DNA from: Lachnospiraceae bacterium
GTDB taxonomy: Bacteria; Bacillota; Clostridia; Lachnospirales; Lachnospiraceae
DNA length: 64,000 nucleotides
Direction of reading: 5' to 3'
NCBI GenBank assembly: GCA_017556805.1
Contig: JAFYMC010000034.1
Span: 124,001-188,000, forward strand
Part shown: positions 8,146 through 17,192 of the stretch, piece by piece
Layout of the letters: each line of letters opens with the position of its first letter
How positions within the stretch are numbered: position 1 is the stretch's first letter
Notes under the pieces: model-generated
What the model saw: only the letters and a program-made list of their open reading frames with translations
The model's database searches: none
Told to the model about the DNA's origin: nothing
Translations under genes and position numbers: made by a program

Positions 8146-9453
8146 ATGAGAAAGTGTGGATTGATATTTGGATTACTCGTTATCACGATAGGACTGAACG
8201 GATGCGGAAAATCTGTGTGCGAAATGTGTGGAGAGGAAAAACAGTGTAAAGTATATGATAGTTTGTTATTTGAGGAAATGGAACTTTGTGAGGAATGTGT
8301 GGAAGAGGTACGGACCTCGTATCTTGATGAAAAGGATGTTTTGACAGCGCCGGAACCGTCAAAGGAGGAACCGGTTGTAAAAGAAGAAACGGTAAAAAAC
8401 GAGGATAATGAAATTGAAAAAAAGCCGGTACAAGAGAAAAAGAAATTTGATAAATCAATAGAATGGGGGAAGTACATAATATCCCATCAGGCCATTCAGA
8501 TTGAAGATACGGTATACGCTCCGGGAGTATTCGTAGATGATTTTATTACCACTGTAGAAAGCTCTGAGATTGAGTACTCCTATGATTATTTACCGGGGGA
8601 ATTGGTTTGTGGAAAGGAAAGTAAAACGATTATTGTGTATCGCGATACGGAGAAGTGGTTTGAGGCCAATGCAATTAATGTTTCCGATAAAACAATTGCG
8701 TTGTCGGAGTGTATCATAGACAGGATAAAAACATATGAGGCGGCACAGGAGTACTGTTATATAATGGATGGAAGGACGTATGATGAGTTATTATCGTTGT
8801 CATATACAGAAGTAAAAGCACTTGCAGAGGAGGTTTTTCCTTTCTATGAACTGACAGAGGAAACAGTGGAGGCAAATGGTAAAGATTTGATTTTACTGAA
8901 TTATGACGGAAGTAAAGATGGTATTTTGGTAAATGCCAAGAGAGTGACCGGATATCTGATTAAGTCGGGATTTAACCTGTGTTTTTATATTGATAAAACA
9001 ACGTCTCAGGTGGTTGATTTTGAGTACAAGCATTGGAACGGAAGTATGTGGGTAGAATGTCCGCCTTCTGTAGTTGCATATTTTAAAGATATGACAGAGG
9101 ATGAATATAACAGCCTGGTGGCAGAAACGCAAGAACAGGTACAGAATAAATATGTCTGTGAAGAAGTAACAGTTGTGGGAAGTTGTTTTAAACAGAACGG
9201 AGGGTGGTCTTTCTATAATGATATGGACGATGGTGTAATATTGTATCCGTATGATTTGTGTACGGTGTTTGAACTTAAAAAAGCGGATGGTACGGTATCT
9301 TATGTGAACGGTCAGATAAACAAGCTTGTTCGGAAGATTACCGGAGAAATGGAATATCACTCAATAGAAGTAGGGGACGAGAAGGGGAGTATAGACGATG
9401 TTGTAATGAAGCATAAATTGACAAAGGATATCTCGGATACGACGTTGTACTAG
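8146..9453 (+). CDS. Lipoprotein with a zinc-ribbon-like cysteine cluster, unknown function
   Basis: The signal peptide ends in a lipobox LNGC, so Cys20 would be lipidated and the mature protein held on the outer face of the membrane. Directly after it come two CxxC pairs (Cys25/Cys28 and Cys48/Cys51) around a short loop, as in zinc ribbons. A Glu/Lys/Pro-rich linker (about residues 64-105) precedes a globular part of about 330 residues that I do not recognise. The gene has its own promoter and a downstream hairpin, so it is probably monocistronic. An AAGGAG site nine bases before the ATG supports the start. Confidence 0.75.
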   Translation: MRKCGLIFGLLVITIGLNGCGKSVCEMCGEEKQCKVYDSLLFEEMELCEECVEEVRTSYLDEKDVLTAPEPSKEEPVVKEETVKNEDNEIEKKPVQEKKKFDKSIEWGKYIISHQAIQIEDTVYAPGVFVDDFITTVESSEIEYSYDYLPGELVCGKESKTIIVYRDTEKWFEANAINVSDKTIALSECIIDRIKTYEAAQEYCYIMDGRTYDELLSLSYTEVKALAEEVFPFYELTEETVEANGKDLILLNYDGSKDGILVNAKRVTGYLIKSGFNLCFYIDKTTSQVVDFEYKHWNGSMWVECPPSVVAYFKDMTEDEYNSLVAETQEQVQNKYVCEEVTVVGSCFKQNGGWSFYNDMDDGVILYPYDLCTVFELKKADGTVSYVNGQINKLVRKITGEMEYHSIEVGDEKGSIDDVVMKHKLTKDISDTTLY

Positions 9454-9459
9454 AAGAGG

Positions 9460-9500
9460 GAAACGGGTGTTGCCGTATGAGGCAGTGCCCGTTTCTGTTT
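9460..9500 (+). terminator. Terminator after the 8146 lipoprotein gene
   Basis: A 15-bp stem (9460-9474 with 9481-9495, three G-T pairs), loop GTATGA, followed by TGTTTA. Moderately strong because the T run is broken. Confidence 0.75.
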
Positions 9501-9536
9501 ATGAATGCATACTTCTTGCGTGGGTCTTTCGGCCTA

Positions 9537-9565
9537 TTGATAAAAAACAGAGAAAAATGTAAGAT
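9537..9565 (+). promoter_or_regulatory. Promoter for the exported-protein pair at 9648
   Basis: TTGATA (9537-9542), 17-bp spacer, TAAGAT (9560-9565). The predicted leader is about 75 bases. Confidence 0.7.
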
Positions 9566-9579
9566 TATGTAGGTTTTAT

Positions 9580-9626
9580 GTACCCGAAACCCCTATGATG
9601 TAGGAGGTTCTGTTGAAAGCGGGTAC
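9580..9626 (+). other. Structured 5' leader hairpin
   Basis: GTACCCG (9580-9586) and CGGGTAC (9620-9626) form a perfect 7-bp closing stem, with an inner pairing possible between ACCCCT and AGGAGGT. The stem ends eleven bases before the AAAGGAG ribosome site. I do not recognise it as a known riboswitch class. Confidence 0.5.
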
Positions 9627-9647
9627 GGGTGAGGAAAGGAGATTTTT

Positions 9648-10364
9648 ATGAAGAAGATACTTGCTTTTTTATTGGTGGTGCTGGCAACCCTTTCGGTGGG
9701 GACGGCAACCGTATATGCGGGGGAAACCATTTTTACCTATCGGATAGCCGATGATAATGCTTACTTCCCGGGAATGACGATTCCGGAAATACAGGAGTGG
9801 TATACAAAGGAAGCCACCAGGTTTGTAAACAGCGGAAAGTCGGAGCTGACGTTGGAAGAACTTCAGGCGGATGTAACCAAATGGGCAGACTGGGTCGGCC
9901 GAAAGAATGACAGTATTTTAAAGCCGAAGTATCGCGTGGATGTAGAGGCGTATGATACGGCTGAAACGAAAGAGTTTTATGAGGTGCAGAAGAAAATCTA
10001 TGATTTCCTTTGGGATTTTTACAAGGAAAGTGAGAGCACATTAAATTTTAGTAAGTGGGTATATGAGACTCCGACGCCGGCACCGACCCCTACTCCGGAG
10101 CCGACGGCAACTCCTGTTCCGACGGCCACACCGGCACCGACCCCTACTCCGGTACCGACTCCGAATGCAGAGGAACCGGTATACTCCGGAAATGAGCCGA
10201 TGGATGGAGAACTTGATAGTACGGCGGTTGACGTGATGAATCCGCAGAACGTAGAGGAAAGCGGATGGATGATAGGTATTCTGGGGGGTGTATTGATCGG
10301 AGTGCTGTGTCTTGCAGTAATCGGTATCGTTGTAATCGTTTTGATAAAGAAAAATAAAAAGTAA
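9648..10364 (+). CDS. Exported membrane-anchored protein with PT-repeat linker
   Basis: A 238-residue protein with an N-terminal signal peptide (cleavage likely after VYA, about residue 24), an acidic extracellular domain of about 110 residues, a linker made of Thr-Pro-(Ala/Thr/Glu/Val)-Pro repeats (about residues 140-175), and one C-terminal membrane helix ending in a basic tail (KKNKK). This is the layout of a cell-surface protein held by its C-terminus. I do not recognise the N-terminal domain. The next gene follows after 27 bp with its own GGAGG site, so they are co-transcribed. Confidence 0.75.
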   Translation: MKKILAFLLVVLATLSVGTATVYAGETIFTYRIADDNAYFPGMTIPEIQEWYTKEATRFVNSGKSELTLEELQADVTKWADWVGRKNDSILKPKYRVDVEAYDTAETKEFYEVQKKIYDFLWDFYKESESTLNFSKWVYETPTPAPTPTPEPTATPVPTATPAPTPTPVPTPNAEEPVYSGNEPMDGELDSTAVDVMNPQNVEESGWMIGILGGVLIGVLCLAVIGIVVIVLIKKNKK

Positions 10365-10391
10365 TACAAAAATATGGTTTGGAGGAAACAA

Positions 10392-12545
10392 ATGAAAAAG
10401 GGAATCTTGTCTATCGGAGTAATGTTGTTATCGGTATTTTTATGCGGCTGTAAAGAAAAGATTGATTTGAACAGCTACTTGGATATTGATGTGGATGGAT
10501 ATGATACGATGGGGACTGCTAGCTTTTCTATCGATTATGAGGACATCTACGAGGATTATGAAGAGATTTTCGATAAGGGTGCCAAGGGTGAATTTGAGGA
10601 ATTGCTGGAGGAGTTCGGAATCGAACTGCTTTTAGAGGAAGCCATTAGCGGTGAACTCTCCGAAAGTTCCGGTCTGAGTAACGGGGACGAAATCGAATTT
10701 GAGTGGGATATTGATGCCGGGGATATTGAAGAAAATTTTAAGGTTAAGTTTGTGTATGAGAATGTGACGGAGAAAGTAAAAGGACTGGAAGAGGGTACGA
10801 TATTTCATCCATTTGATGAACTTCAGGTAACGTTTACCGGAACGGCACCGAACGGTGAATTGGAGTTGGAAGAGAACTTTTCGGTTTCCGGTCTTCGTGC
10901 AAAAGCCGATAAGGAATACGGATTAAAGAACGGTGACGTTGTTACGGTGACGCTCCAGGGACGTTACGGAGATGACGTATATGATGTATGCTTTGCGGAA
11001 GGAATGATTCCGTCCGAAACCTCAAAGCAGTATACGGTAGCCGGATTGCCGGCCTATATTGAGAAGCTCAGTGAAATTCCAAAGAGCACAATAGATGAAA
11101 TGGACCGGCAGGTTCGCGATGAAGTGACCGCCATGGTGAACGGTTGGGCGGAGAAGGACTCTCTTGCGAATATGGAGTATCTGGGGGCGTATCTGTTGAT
11201 CGCAAAGCCGGAAATCACGGTAAGCGGAAGTCAGAACCAGTTGATTTTGGTGTACCGGAATTCGGTAAAGAATACGGAAGGCGAGTTTGCGTATTACTAC
11301 TATATTTCCTATTCCGATATTTTGAAAAATGCGGACGGGACATTGAATTGCAATTTGGCAAATTATACGATTCCGAAAACCGGCGGTTGGTTTTCGACAG
11401 GAACCACTTTTACCCACGGTTCGTACACTTATACCGGATATGAAACTCTGGAAGGGTTGTATGACACTCTGGTAAAGGCATATGTGGCAGGATATAATAG
11501 CGAGACCGATATTACCGATGAGAAGTGGGAAGACTGTAAGAAACAGTTTGTTGCCGAAAAGAGTACCTATGTATGTAATCGTATCATTGCCGGGGCTGCG
11601 GCAACGGAGGAGCTGGCAGGTTCCTACTATACGGATGAGATTTTGAAGGAAGCAAAGAGTCTGGCAGCGACCTATTATGAGCAGGAGAAGTTGTACGCAA
11701 AGGCTTATGCATTATTCGGTGAAATCGGAAATGCAGAGAAAGCAAAGGAAATGGTAGCACTCATTTATGAAGAGGCAGCGACTCTTTCCGTAAAGGAAGC
11801 CTACGAGCGTATCTCTGTAATCGCGGAAGCGGATAGAGATGCGGAAAAGACTGCATTGATTGAGGAAGCATATCTGATGGGACAGTTTGCGGATGCGGAA
11901 GTCGGAGATGTGGTATTGTTCGGTGATTATGAGCAGGACAACAATAAGGATAACAGTGTGGAAGCAATCGAATGGATTGTGGTAGAGAAGTCAGATACCG
12001 AAGTAAAATTATTAAGTAAGTCGGTGCTTGCGGTAATGGGCTATGCACTAAATGATGTTCGTTGGGAAATGTCCGATGTCAGAGCGTTTTTAAATAAGGA
12101 TTTTATCACCGGTGCATTCAATACACAGGAACAGGAAGTTTTGGCTGTTAACACGGTAAAGGCAGAGAAAAACCCACAGCCGAAGTATTATGACGGTGAT
12201 CCGGGTGTGGATACGGAGGATAAGGCGTATATTCTCAGCTATAGTGAGTACGAAAAGTACAAGAATGTGAACGGTGTAACAGACTATGTTGCGAGTGCGA
12301 CGGCACAGCAGAAATCCTATTGGTGCTATACCTGGTTAAGAAATCCGGGTGGTTATGTGAACGGTTCCATGGCGTTGATTCTCCAAAGCGGATTGAAGGG
12401 TGTGGCAAACCTGAACCAAAATAAGATGTTCGGAACTTCGTTACCGGCAGGTGTGCGTCCGGTGATTACGATTCGGATTGCAGCGGAGACTGTGGAAGAG
12501 AATATGGATGAAGTTACGGTTGACAATCAGGCTGTAACGGAATAA
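10392..12545 (+). CDS. Surface lipoprotein with C-terminal DUF6273-like domain
   Basis: A 717-residue lipoprotein: the signal peptide ends in lipobox FLCGC, lipidated Cys about residue 18. I use the ATG at 10392, behind GGAGG at 10381-10385; the in-frame ATG at 10374 would put charged residues before the signal sequence. The N-terminal half is very acidic. Residues about 430-500 are helix-rich and TPR-like. The C-terminal part, with EWIVVEKSDTEVKLLSKSVL and a later WEMSDVRAFLNKDF, matches the DUF6273 family found in gut Firmicutes surface proteins. Function unknown; the neighbours are also exported. Confidence 0.75.
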   Translation: MKKGILSIGVMLLSVFLCGCKEKIDLNSYLDIDVDGYDTMGTASFSIDYEDIYEDYEEIFDKGAKGEFEELLEEFGIELLLEEAISGELSESSGLSNGDEIEFEWDIDAGDIEENFKVKFVYENVTEKVKGLEEGTIFHPFDELQVTFTGTAPNGELELEENFSVSGLRAKADKEYGLKNGDVVTVTLQGRYGDDVYDVCFAEGMIPSETSKQYTVAGLPAYIEKLSEIPKSTIDEMDRQVRDEVTAMVNGWAEKDSLANMEYLGAYLLIAKPEITVSGSQNQLILVYRNSVKNTEGEFAYYYYISYSDILKNADGTLNCNLANYTIPKTGGWFSTGTTFTHGSYTYTGYETLEGLYDTLVKAYVAGYNSETDITDEKWEDCKKQFVAEKSTYVCNRIIAGAAATEELAGSYYTDEILKEAKSLAATYYEQEKLYAKAYALFGEIGNAEKAKEMVALIYEEAATLSVKEAYERISVIAEADRDAEKTALIEEAYLMGQFADAEVGDVVLFGDYEQDNNKDNSVEAIEWIVVEKSDTEVKLLSKSVLAVMGYALNDVRWEMSDVRAFLNKDFITGAFNTQEQEVLAVNTVKAEKNPQPKYYDGDPGVDTEDKAYILSYSEYEKYKNVNGVTDYVASATAQQKSYWCYTWLRNPGGYVNGSMALILQSGLKGVANLNQNKMFGTSLPAGVRPVITIRIAAETVEENMDEVTVDNQAVTE

Positions 12546-12549
12546 ATGA

Positions 12550-12588
12550 AATGGCGTTACCGGACTACGGTGACGCCATTTTTGTTTT
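12550..12588 (+). terminator. Terminator of the exported-protein operon
   Basis: A 13-bp stem (12550-12562 with 12568-12580, one wobble pair), loop GACTA, followed by TTTTTGTTTTT. Confidence 0.92.
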
Positions 12589-12609
12589 TGAAAGAGCCCT
12601 TCTTTTTTC

Positions 12610-12638
12610 GTGACAATTCCTTTCGGATATGGTACACT
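12610..12638 (+). promoter_or_regulatory. Promoter for pepT
   Basis: GTGACA (12610-12615), 17-bp spacer, TACACT (12633-12638). The same hexamer pair with the same spacing serves rqcH on the minus strand at 38753-38781. Confidence 0.75.
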
Positions 12639-12704
12639 AAGGATAGTTTATTTTAACGTGTAGATTTGAAAGTATAGGATAAGAGACAGAGAGAGGATAT
12701 ATTT

Positions 12705-14240
12705 ATGAGTAGTGTAACAGACCGTTTTTTACGTTATGTACAGATTGATACCAGGTCCGATGACCGGACCGGAACTTCCCCGAGTACCGCAAAGCAGCAT
12801 TATTTGGCGAACGTTTTGGTAGGGGAGTTGAAGGCGCTTGGAATTACGGATATAACTTACGATACGGAGCATTGTTATGTATATGCGAGTATTCCGGCAA
12901 GCGTGGGCTGTGAGAAGGCTCTGGCGCTGGGCTTTATTGCCCATATGGATACCTCGCCGGCGGTAACGGGTGAGAATGTGAAGCCTAAGTGTGTGGAAAA
13001 CTATGACGGCAGGAATGTGCTATTGAACGAAGAAAAGAATATCTGGCTGTCTGTGGAGGAGTTTCCGGAGCTTTTGGAGCTTGTGGGACAGGATTTGATA
13101 GTGACTGACGGTACGACACTTCTCGGTGCGGATGATAAGGCCGGAGTGGCGGAGATTATGGCGATGGCAGAGTATTTGATCTCTCATCCGGAGGTTATGC
13201 ACGGAAAGATTTGTATTGGGTTTACGCCGGATGAGGAAATCGGGTGCGGTACGGACTTTTTTGATATTGCAAAGTTCGGAGCAAAGTATGCCTATACGGT
13301 AGACGGAGGTGCATTAGGAGAGCTTGAGTACGAGAATTTCAATGCGGCGGGAGCTACGGTTCACTTTTACGGAAGAAACGTCCATCCGGGTTCCGCAAAG
13401 GGTAAGATGAAGAATGCGCTTCTCATTGCTCAGGAGTTCCAGAGCCTACTTCCGGTACAGCAAAATCCTATGTATACGGAGGGCTATGAAGGCTTTTTCC
13501 ATCTGGACCGGTTAAGCGGTGCGGTAGAGGAGGCGGAAGCGGAGTATATTATTCGTGATCACGACAGAGACTTGTTTGAAGAAAAGAAAAATCTGTTTCA
13601 TAATGCGGTACGGTTCTTAAAGGGGAAGTACGGCCCGGATACGATAGTAGCGACGATAAAGGACTCTTATTACAACATGAAGGATGCAATGACGAACCAC
13701 ATGCATTTGGTGGATTCTGCCTGCGAAGCTATGAAGGAGCTGGGAGTAGAGCCGAAGGTCATGCCGATTCGCGGCGGTACCGACGGAGCAAGACTTACCT
13801 ATATGGGACTTCCGTGTCCGAATCTTTGTACCGGAGGTGCGAATTTCCACAGCCGTTTTGAGTATGTTAGTGTAGATGCCATGGAGAAGACGGTGGAGCT
13901 TCTGGTGGCGCTTGCAAAGAAGTATGCAATGGTAGAGTTTGTGAAGAAAAAACGGTACACCTACGAGGACTTCGAACGTAAAAAGGATCGTGTTGGTGGT
14001 AACTCTGTTGGGATGTTTGGAGAAGAAATCTATGCCATGAAACATTATGAGCCAATCACTGTATCTAACGGCTATTTTGAGTATTATTGGATTACGGAAG
14101 AAGAGTTTTTGTTGTTTCCGGAGAATTCTGAGGAACTGTCGCGTTTGATAATAAGAGATAGGGAGAATCGAAAAAAACGCTTGTTGTGTTCGGATTATAA
14201 TTTAGCCCCGTACCATAAAAGCTGTGGGTTTGAGGTTTAG
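12705..14240 (+). CDS. pepT: Peptidase T (tripeptide aminopeptidase) with a C-terminal extension
   Basis: PepT is a cytoplasmic M20 metallopeptidase that removes the N-terminal residue of tripeptides. Metal-site motifs are intact: HMDTSPAV (about residue 84), the bridging aspartate in LGADDKAG (about 144), EEIG (about 178) and the late histidine in NFHSRFEY. The family usually ends near residue 405-410, where this protein has [13 protein letters not shown] further stretch of about 105 residues then follows in frame to residue 511. It is not family-like, and uses CCA, TCT and GGT codons that are rarer in the rest of the gene. I cannot assign it a function. Confidence 0.92.
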   Translation: MSSVTDRFLRYVQIDTRSDDRTGTSPSTAKQHYLANVLVGELKALGITDITYDTEHCYVYASIPASVGCEKALALGFIAHMDTSPAVTGENVKPKCVENYDGRNVLLNEEKNIWLSVEEFPELLELVGQDLIVTDGTTLLGADDKAGVAEIMAMAEYLISHPEVMHGKICIGFTPDEEIGCGTDFFDIAKFGAKYAYTVDGGALGELEYENFNAAGATVHFYGRNVHPGSAKGKMKNALLIAQEFQSLLPVQQNPMYTEGYEGFFHLDRLSGAVEEAEAEYIIRDHDRDLFEEKKNLFHNAVRFLKGKYGPDTIVATIKDSYYNMKDAMTNHMHLVDSACEAMKELGVEPKVMPIRGGTDGARLTYMGLPCPNLCTGGANFHSRFEYVSVDAMEKTVELLVALAKKYAMVEFVKKKRYTYEDFERKKDRVGGNSVGMFGEEIYAMKHYEPITVSNGYFEYYWITEEEFLLFPENSEELSRLIIRDRENRKKRLLCSDYNLAPYHKSCGFEV

Positions 14241-14260
14241 GAAGATTTTTTGTACAGCCC

Positions 14261-14289
14261 TTGCGGAATATTTCGAGCTCTGTTAAAAT
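14261..14289 (+). promoter_or_regulatory. Promoter for lgt
   Basis: TTGCGG (14261-14266), 17-bp spacer, TAAAAT (14284-14289), 36 bp before the lgt start codon. Confidence 0.7.
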
Positions 14290-14324
14290 AGGTAGTATAT
14301 GGGAGGAACGGAAAGGAAGTAGTT

Positions 14325-15107
14325 ATGAGATCGATTTTATTTGAATTGGGACCGATTAAGGTCCACGGTTACGGCCTTATGATTGCCATCGGCGTAGTGC
14401 TGGCATTTATGATAGCGGAAGCGAGAGCGCCGAAGAAGAAGCTGGATGCGGAACGTATTTGGCCCCTTGGCATTTGGTGCGCGGTGGGAGGTTTTCTTGG
14501 TGCGAAAGTACTGTACGTGATTACGGAGTACAAAGAGTTGTTTGCCGGACGAATGACCTTCCGGGATGTGCTGTACGGTTTTGTGGTGTACGGCGGTATT
14601 ATCGGCGGTATTTTGGCGGGCTTTTTATACTGTAAGGTTAAGAAGTTGAGTTTCTTAAAGTACTTTGATATCGTGATGCCGTCTATCGCGCTGGCTCAGG
14701 GCTTCGGCCGTGTCGGATGCTTTTTGGCCGGTTGTTGCTACGGCAAAAGGACGGATGCCTGGTACGGCATGGAGTTTAATCATTCCGTGTACCACAATAT
14801 GATTGGGGTAAAGGTGATTCCGACCCAGCTCATTATGAGTGTGGCGAACTTTGTGCATTTTTTCCTGCTTGTATGGATTGCAAATAAAGCATTGAAAGCA
14901 GGAAAGGACGGCGTGGTAGCCGGATGTTATTTGCTGTTTTACAGCATCGGCAGGTTTTTCATCGAGTTCTTACGAGATGACCCGAGAGGCGGGGTAGGCG
15001 GTCTTTCCACGTCCCAGTTTATTTCCCTGTTTATTTTTGCGGCAGGCGTGGGAATGGTACTGTTTTTCGGACTTCGGAAGAATAAAATACAGAATGCGGA
15101 GGGGTAA
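14325..15107 (+). CDS. lgt: Prolipoprotein diacylglyceryl transferase
   Basis: Lgt transfers diacylglycerol from phosphatidylglycerol to the lipobox cysteine of prolipoproteins, in the membrane; it serves the many lipoproteins coded in this window. The 260-residue protein has about seven membrane helices. Family motifs are visible: HGYGLMIAIG near the N-terminus, the signature region GRVGCFLAGCCYG (about residue 127) and the C-terminal RFFIEFLRDDPRG. A GGAAAGGA site lies upstream. The next gene starts three bases after the stop, so they are translated from one message. Confidence 0.95.
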   Translation: MRSILFELGPIKVHGYGLMIAIGVVLAFMIAEARAPKKKLDAERIWPLGIWCAVGGFLGAKVLYVITEYKELFAGRMTFRDVLYGFVVYGGIIGGILAGFLYCKVKKLSFLKYFDIVMPSIALAQGFGRVGCFLAGCCYGKRTDAWYGMEFNHSVYHNMIGVKVIPTQLIMSVANFVHFFLLVWIANKALKAGKDGVVAGCYLLFYSIGRFFIEFLRDDPRGGVGGLSTSQFISLFIFAAGVGMVLFFGLRKNKIQNAEG

Positions 15108-15110
15108 GAG

Positions 15111-15680
15111 ATGGTAGTCAGTAATGTGAAAGTATACGGTTTGGAAAGTGCCGTGCGGGGCAGCAAGTTCCCGATGGCAACAAAGACAGAGGATTTAAAC
15201 AGTGAGATTGTACCGACCACCTATAAGCTTGCTACCTGTGAACGGGGCAGCGGACATGACCAGTTTATGACCGGCATTATCGTACAGTTTGATTTGACCT
15301 TTACGGTAAAGGCATGGACGGAGGCGGAGCGGTATCATTTCCTTGATTTTATTTCCAGCCAGTCCACCATGCACCGGATTGCGAAGTTTGATTTGGACAA
15401 TCAGTACAGCGAGTATACGGACAAGCGTATGATTGCCATTATGAATGAGTTAAAGGACAAGTACAATGAGACGCAGGACCCGGAGGATTATTTACGACTT
15501 CTGTACTCCAATCCCTGCGGCTTTAAGCTGACGGCGGCCATGACCACCAATTACCGTCAGTTAAAGACCATTTATGCCCAGAGAAAGAACCACAGACTGC
15601 CGGAATGGCGTGAGTTCTGTGCCTGGGTGGAGACTCTGCCGTACGCAGAGTTTATTACCGGTGTAAAGGCAGAAGCATAA
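15111..15680 (+). CDS. Phage-type protein of unknown function
   Basis: A soluble 189-residue protein. The run SGHDQFMTGIIVQFDLTFTV, followed by RYHFLDFISSQSTMHRIAKFD, resembles a conserved hypothetical protein that I recall mainly from Firmicutes phages and prophages; that recollection is the only basis for the link. No other phage gene is near. The start codon lies three bases after the lgt stop codon, with GGAGGGG in the end of lgt as ribosome site, so its translation is coupled to lgt. A weak hairpin follows and could end transcripts from both sides. Confidence 0.6.
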   Translation: MVVSNVKVYGLESAVRGSKFPMATKTEDLNSEIVPTTYKLATCERGSGHDQFMTGIIVQFDLTFTVKAWTEAERYHFLDFISSQSTMHRIAKFDLDNQYSEYTDKRMIAIMNELKDKYNETQDPEDYLRLLYSNPCGFKLTAAMTTNYRQLKTIYAQRKNHRLPEWREFCAWVETLPYAEFITGVKAEA

Positions 15681-15719
15681 CCGGAGGCTTAGGGAAGCGT
15701 TGCATGAAGCAGAGCTTCC

Positions 15720-16976
15720 TTAGAAATAAGCATTCAGGATTGATTTTGCCAATAGAGTCAGTTGTTCTGCACGGAATTCGTCCGTATACGGTGTATAGCA
15801 GAAATTACTTTTGTAATCGGAATAGAAGCATGGAAGAGAGGAGTCCTTCTGTGCTTCTTTTTTTATCGGTGAGACTATATGTTCTACATCTGTAGAGTCT
15901 GCTTTTTGCTGCGTGTTTTTCTGAGTACGAAGGGTCAACGGCAGAAATACTCCGGTTTTCTTCGTATAACAGGTGGCAGCGGTAGCCTTTTTCCTGTATT
16001 CCTTTTCCACGAAGGAGGCTACACTTTTGTGCATGGCGCAGTCTTCAAGAGGCAGGTAGTAGTAGTCTGCCGGGTTCGGATAGAAATACTTCAGTTCCCC
16101 GGTGAAAACCGGGAGAAGCAGTGTAACGGTACCGTCGGTATGAAGCTGTAAGGAAATTTCCTTATTGTCAAAGGCAAGTAAAAATTCACAGTGCTGTGGC
16201 AGGGTAAAAGGAAGAACATAGGTGACTTCCAGTACAGCAGGAATCGGTGTGGATAGTTTGTCCGGTTTCGAAAAAGCAGGGATTTCGTTATAGGTAATTG
16301 CCGACGCACTCTGTAAGTGTTCCGTATGCAGTTCCTTCGATAAATTCTGCAAAAACAGAAGTACCGTAAGAGACGGAAGATTTTTGATATCCTCCGCATT
16401 ATGTAACAGAAGAACATGACCGAGGGCTGTGACCTCCTGTTCTTTGCTGTGATTGGTCAGTTCGTTTAAGCGGTACAGGCCAAGAAATTGCGCATAGACC
16501 TCAATTAATTCACCACCGGAGAAGGTATCCGTTCGGGTAAAACCGAAGAATTGCTCCATGGATTTTAACTTCAAGTCCTCCGTCGGTAAGTAGTTCTTAA
16601 GCTTGCGTGCAACTGCGTATAAATCCAGGCTTTCCAAGCCGGACAGAGGGTAAGTCAAACAGTGCCGTTTGGCCTTTTTCTCCAGAAATGGCAGATCAAA
16701 GCCGGTGCCGTTGTAGTGGAGAAGTAGGTTGTACGTCTTTGCTTTATCAAAAAAGAGGCGCAAAAGCTCCTTTTCCTCTGCAGGCTCCGTCGTCATCCAT
16801 TGGGTAAGGTAATACGTACCTTCTTCTTCATAGGCACAGCCGATGAGATAAACATAGGAACTTTGGGCGGACAGACCTGTGGTTTCGATATCAAAATAAA
16901 GCGCCCGTTTGGTTTGTAAATTGGGCGGAAGATATGGCGTAAATTCCGGTGTAAACGGTGTAGTTAAAGTAATCAT
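15720..16976 (-). CDS. YprB-like ribonuclease H-like (DEDD) exonuclease domain protein
   Basis: A 418-residue protein whose first half holds a DEDD-type 3'-5' exonuclease fold: YFDIETTGL supplies the first Asp/Glu pair (about residue 28), LLHYNGTGFDLPFL the second Asp, and HNAEDIKNL the last acidic pair. This is the YprB_RNaseH-like family, whose biological substrate is not established. The second half (about residues 210-418) is unlike that and rich in Tyr, Leu and Thr. I use the ATG at 16976 behind AAAGGGA rather than an upstream GTG at 17003. It is convergent with the phage-type gene. Confidence 0.8.
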   Translation of the reverse strand: MITLTTPFTPEFTPYLPPNLQTKRALYFDIETTGLSAQSSYVYLIGCAYEEEGTYYLTQWMTTEPAEEKELLRLFFDKAKTYNLLLHYNGTGFDLPFLEKKAKRHCLTYPLSGLESLDLYAVARKLKNYLPTEDLKLKSMEQFFGFTRTDTFSGGELIEVYAQFLGLYRLNELTNHSKEQEVTALGHVLLLHNAEDIKNLPSLTVLLFLQNLSKELHTEHLQSASAITYNEIPAFSKPDKLSTPIPAVLEVTYVLPFTLPQHCEFLLAFDNKEISLQLHTDGTVTLLLPVFTGELKYFYPNPADYYYLPLEDCAMHKSVASFVEKEYRKKATAATCYTKKTGVFLPLTLRTQKNTQQKADSTDVEHIVSPIKKEAQKDSSLPCFYSDYKSNFCYTPYTDEFRAEQLTLLAKSILNAYF

Positions 16977-17127
16977 AGGAGCACTCCCTTTGTAATAAGG
17001 CACACGGTTTGCGGTACCTTAGCGATAGTATCAGTGTATCATATGTTTGGCGGTTTGGGTAGTGGAAAGCAGAAAAAAGTGCAGGCAACCCTTTCTTACA
17101 TTTTGCGGAAAAATAAGAAAATAACTA

Positions 17128-17156
17128 TTCCATCTAAGAAAGTGTTGTGCTATACT
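17128..17156 (+). promoter_or_regulatory. Extended -10 promoter for the ruv operon
   Basis: TTCCAT (17128-17133, weak), 17-bp spacer ending in TGC, TATACT (17151-17156). The TGn just before the -10 box compensates for a poor -35. It probably drives all genes to 24601. Confidence 0.7.
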
Positions 17157-17192
17157 ATAAATGTGAAAGTCTATCCGTAGGGAGGTGATCGC

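Noticed and set aside
9480..9650. Cyclic di-GMP riboswitch upstream of the exported-protein operon, suggested by the presence of a cyclase in the window.
   Set aside because: The conserved GEMM loops are not found; only a simple hairpin is present.
14325..15680. Prophage remnant suggested by the phage-type protein.
   Set aside because: No integrase, capsid, tail or attachment site is nearby; lgt and the exonuclease are chromosomal genes.
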